Source: Acholeplasmataceae bacterium
GTDB lineage: Bacteria; Bacillota_I; Bacilli_A; Acholeplasmatales; Acholeplasmataceae
DNA: 5,954 nucleotides
NCBI GenBank assembly: GCA_012520715.1
Contig: JAAYNT010000114.1
Location: forward strand, 1 to 5,954
Direction of reading: 5' to 3'
Part shown: in pieces, positions 4,326-5,954 of the stretch
Position numbering within the stretch: position 1 is the stretch's first letter
Layout of the letters: the number at the start of each line of letters is the position of its first letter
The notes under the pieces: generated by a model
Seen by the model: only the letters and a program-made list of their open reading frames with translations
What the model was told of the DNA's origin: nothing
Database searches by the model: none
Program-made: the position numbers and the translations under genes

Positions 4326-5954
4326 ATGAAATTAAGAAATATACTAAAAATCTTAATACTTGCATTTGCTATCTTTTTACTTAATGGATGTAATAAAGAA
4401 GAAGTAAGATTTAATGTAACCCATGATGGTTATTTTTTCATATATGACACTAAAGGAATTACTAATGAAACTTCATTTGTTGATGGAACTAGATTGATTG
4501 CCAAAGTTAAAGAAGATTTAATCCCTACTAACAAAATGGTTGATAAAATTTTTATTAACGGTGTTAGTCACAACTTTGAATATCAATACGATATAGTAGT
4601 TGATAAAAACATTGATTTAAGAGTTTCATTTAAAGACATTCCAGTTGGTTCATCAAAAGTAACTTTCCAAGGTTTAGAAGTTGAAGTATTAAATAAACTA
4701 CCAGGTGATGTTTATGTTAATGGTACCGAATTAACTATAAAAGCGCCTAAGTATCACATTTTTAACTACATTACAATTAATGATACAAGAGTTATTGTTG
4801 AAAGTGATGAGTATGTTTTAGAAGTATCAGAAACAACAAATGTCGTTATTTTAGAAGAGGGTTTAGAAAAAACTCATACCCAAGTATTAATTTCCTTACC
4901 ATCAGAAAAACAAGTTACAATTGTTGAAGACCCAGTAGGTGATAAATATAACCGTATTGGTTCAACAATTACCTTGCAAGCACCAGAACAATTTAGCTTT
5001 ACTGGTGAGATTACAATAGGTAATCAAGTTTATACAATTAGTGGCGATCGTTTTACTGTTATTGTGACTAATGATATGGAAATAAGGTTATTTAATCGCA
5101 ACTTTGCACTTAACAGCTTTAAAGTAGAAATAGACACTGAAGATTTAGTAATTGATGCAGAACGCATTTTGCCATTATATGCATACGGCTCAATAGTAAA
5201 TGTAAAAGCGGTTGGTAATGGTGGATTTGATGTTATTGATACAATAACTATTAACGGCGAACTAATAAAAGTTAATAGTGCTAGATATCAAATTGAAATT
5301 CAAGGGGATACCCAAATTTCAGCGACATTTAAACCATATGATGGCACCTTAGAAGAAATTAGTGCCTCAACTGCTGATCCAGTTCAATTATTAAAATCTC
5401 AAAGAGTATATAGTCCATCATTAAATGTATATTCATTTATTGCAAAAAATGGCGAGTATGATTATTTAGTATTTCAAAAAGATGGTACTTTTAAAGTAAG
5501 AATTGACTCAAACCTAGAGACAAAATACTATTTATATGCAGTTAAATACTCAGTTGAAGAAATTAAGATTTATCAAAATGGATTTGGCTTTATTAACAGA
5601 AATGAACTAGTTTATGTTGGTAGTGAAAACGAGTTTTCACTACAACTTGAAGTTAAAGCAATCTTACTTAACTTAGAAGACATTAACTTAACTAATTCAG
5701 TTAGTTTATCACTTCGCAGTAATCAAATTGATAACTTAGAGTTTTCTTTAGAAGAAAACGGACTTGATGTAACAAATAAATATTTAGATCCTAAAAGTTT
5801 AAAGTTTAGCGAAGCAGCAAATAAAAAATCATTTGATTTAATTATATCTACAGAAGATGGTGTTGAGATTACTCAACCAATTAAAGTTATTGAAGGAACT
5901 AATATCAACTCAAAAGATGATATTATTGAAAATACTAATTTAGGTGATGTTTTA
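4326..5954 (+). CDS. Lipoprotein with divergent InlB-like repeats, 3'-truncated by window edge
   Basis: An open frame of 543 codons from ATG 4326 to the window end; the stop lies beyond. AGAGGA is 5 bases upstream. The N terminus (MKLRNILKILILAFAIFLLN, then GC) is a lipoprotein signal with lipobox LLNGC, so the mature protein should be diacylated at C22 and tethered to the outer membrane face. Residues about 27-338 hold four weakly similar repeats of 67-77 residues (about 27-103, 112-178, 192-258, 266-338). Each follows the pattern G-x-hydrophobic beta strand, I-x-I-N-G or similar (KIFING, YITIND, EITIGN, TITING), Y-x-V/I strand, then an I-x-x-x-F end (LRVSFK, IRLFNR, ISATFK). This resembles the divergent InlB B-repeat class (PF18998-like). 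Residues 339-543 are an unrecognised, beta-rich, acidic region. There is no tryptophan and no enzyme motif; cysteine occurs only at C22. Probably an extracellular binding or adhesion protein; ligand unknown. Confidence 0.8.
   Translation, partial: MKLRNILKILILAFAIFLLNGCNKEEVRFNVTHDGYFFIYDTKGITNETSFVDGTRLIAKVKEDLIPTNKMVDKIFINGVSHNFEYQYDIVVDKNIDLRVSFKDIPVGSSKVTFQGLEVEVLNKLPGDVYVNGTELTIKAPKYHIFNYITINDTRVIVESDEYVLEVSETTNVVILEEGLEKTHTQVLISLPSEKQVTIVEDPVGDKYNRIGSTITLQAPEQFSFTGEITIGNQVYTISGDRFTVIVTNDMEIRLFNRNFALNSFKVEIDTEDLVIDAERILPLYAYGSIVNVKAVGNGGFDVIDTITINGELIKVNSARYQIEIQGDTQISATFKPYDGTLEEISASTADPVQLLKSQRVYSPSLNVYSFIAKNGEYDYLVFQKDGTFKVRIDSNLETKYYLYAVKYSVEEIKIYQNGFGFINRNELVYVGSENEFSLQLEVKAILLNLEDINLTNSVSLSLRSNQIDNLEFSLEENGLDVTNKYLDPKSLKFSEAANKKSFDLIISTEDGVEITQPIKVIEGTNINSKDDIIENTNLGDVL

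Noticed and set aside
1..5954. CRISPR arrays, tRNA genes, IS elements or attachment sites
   Set aside because: No spaced direct repeats, cloverleaf-like sequence, transposase fragments or terminal inverted repeats were recognised on reading either strand.

Overview
The window is AT-rich and comes from a low-GC bacterium. Every tryptophan I can read is TGG, and TGA appears only as a stop (cation transporter, gpmA), so the standard bacterial code fits and a Mycoplasma-type code does not. The mix of AAAGGAG-type ribosome binding sites, a lipobox lipoprotein, proteins built of InlB-like repeats and a 2,3-BPG-dependent phosphoglycerate mutase suggests an Acholeplasma/Izemoplasma-like Mollicute relative or another very AT-rich Firmicute. 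The lineage is inferred from style only.

Layout. Positions 1-541 (minus strand) hold the N-terminal 180 residues of an aromatic-acid-exporter (ArAE_1/YqjA-like) membrane protein, cut by the window edge. It diverges from a cation diffusion facilitator transporter (713-1612, plus). Positions 1613-1771 contain no conventional gene, but they hold a compact possible RNA locus: a palindrome, an extended -10 promoter, a tract complementary to a Shine-Dalgarno plus start codon, and a strong intrinsic terminator. On the opposite strand the same tract reads as the ribosome binding site and start of a 25-codon hydrophobic ORF. Positions 1772-2575 are a decayed InlB B-repeat protein: about 3.5 repeats in one frame, no 5' end and one internal stop. 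A DUF4234 small membrane protein (2686-3006) follows with its own promoter and terminator.

Next comes a two-gene operon, gpmA (3161-3844) and mgsA (3841-4203), overlapping by ATGA and closed by a hairpin terminator. It couples a lower-glycolysis enzyme to methylglyoxal synthase, which drains DHAP from upper glycolysis. From 4326 to the window end runs an open lipoprotein gene (543 codons visible) with about four divergent InlB-like beta repeats.

Apart from gpmA-mgsA, the genes look like single transcription units. Most are preceded by an extended -10 (TG-N-TATAAT type) with a weak -35. The most unusual part is 1663-1760, a candidate small RNA resembling the streptococcal csRNAs in design, or alternatively one half of an antisense RNA/small hydrophobic peptide pair. 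Both readings are inference from sequence alone.
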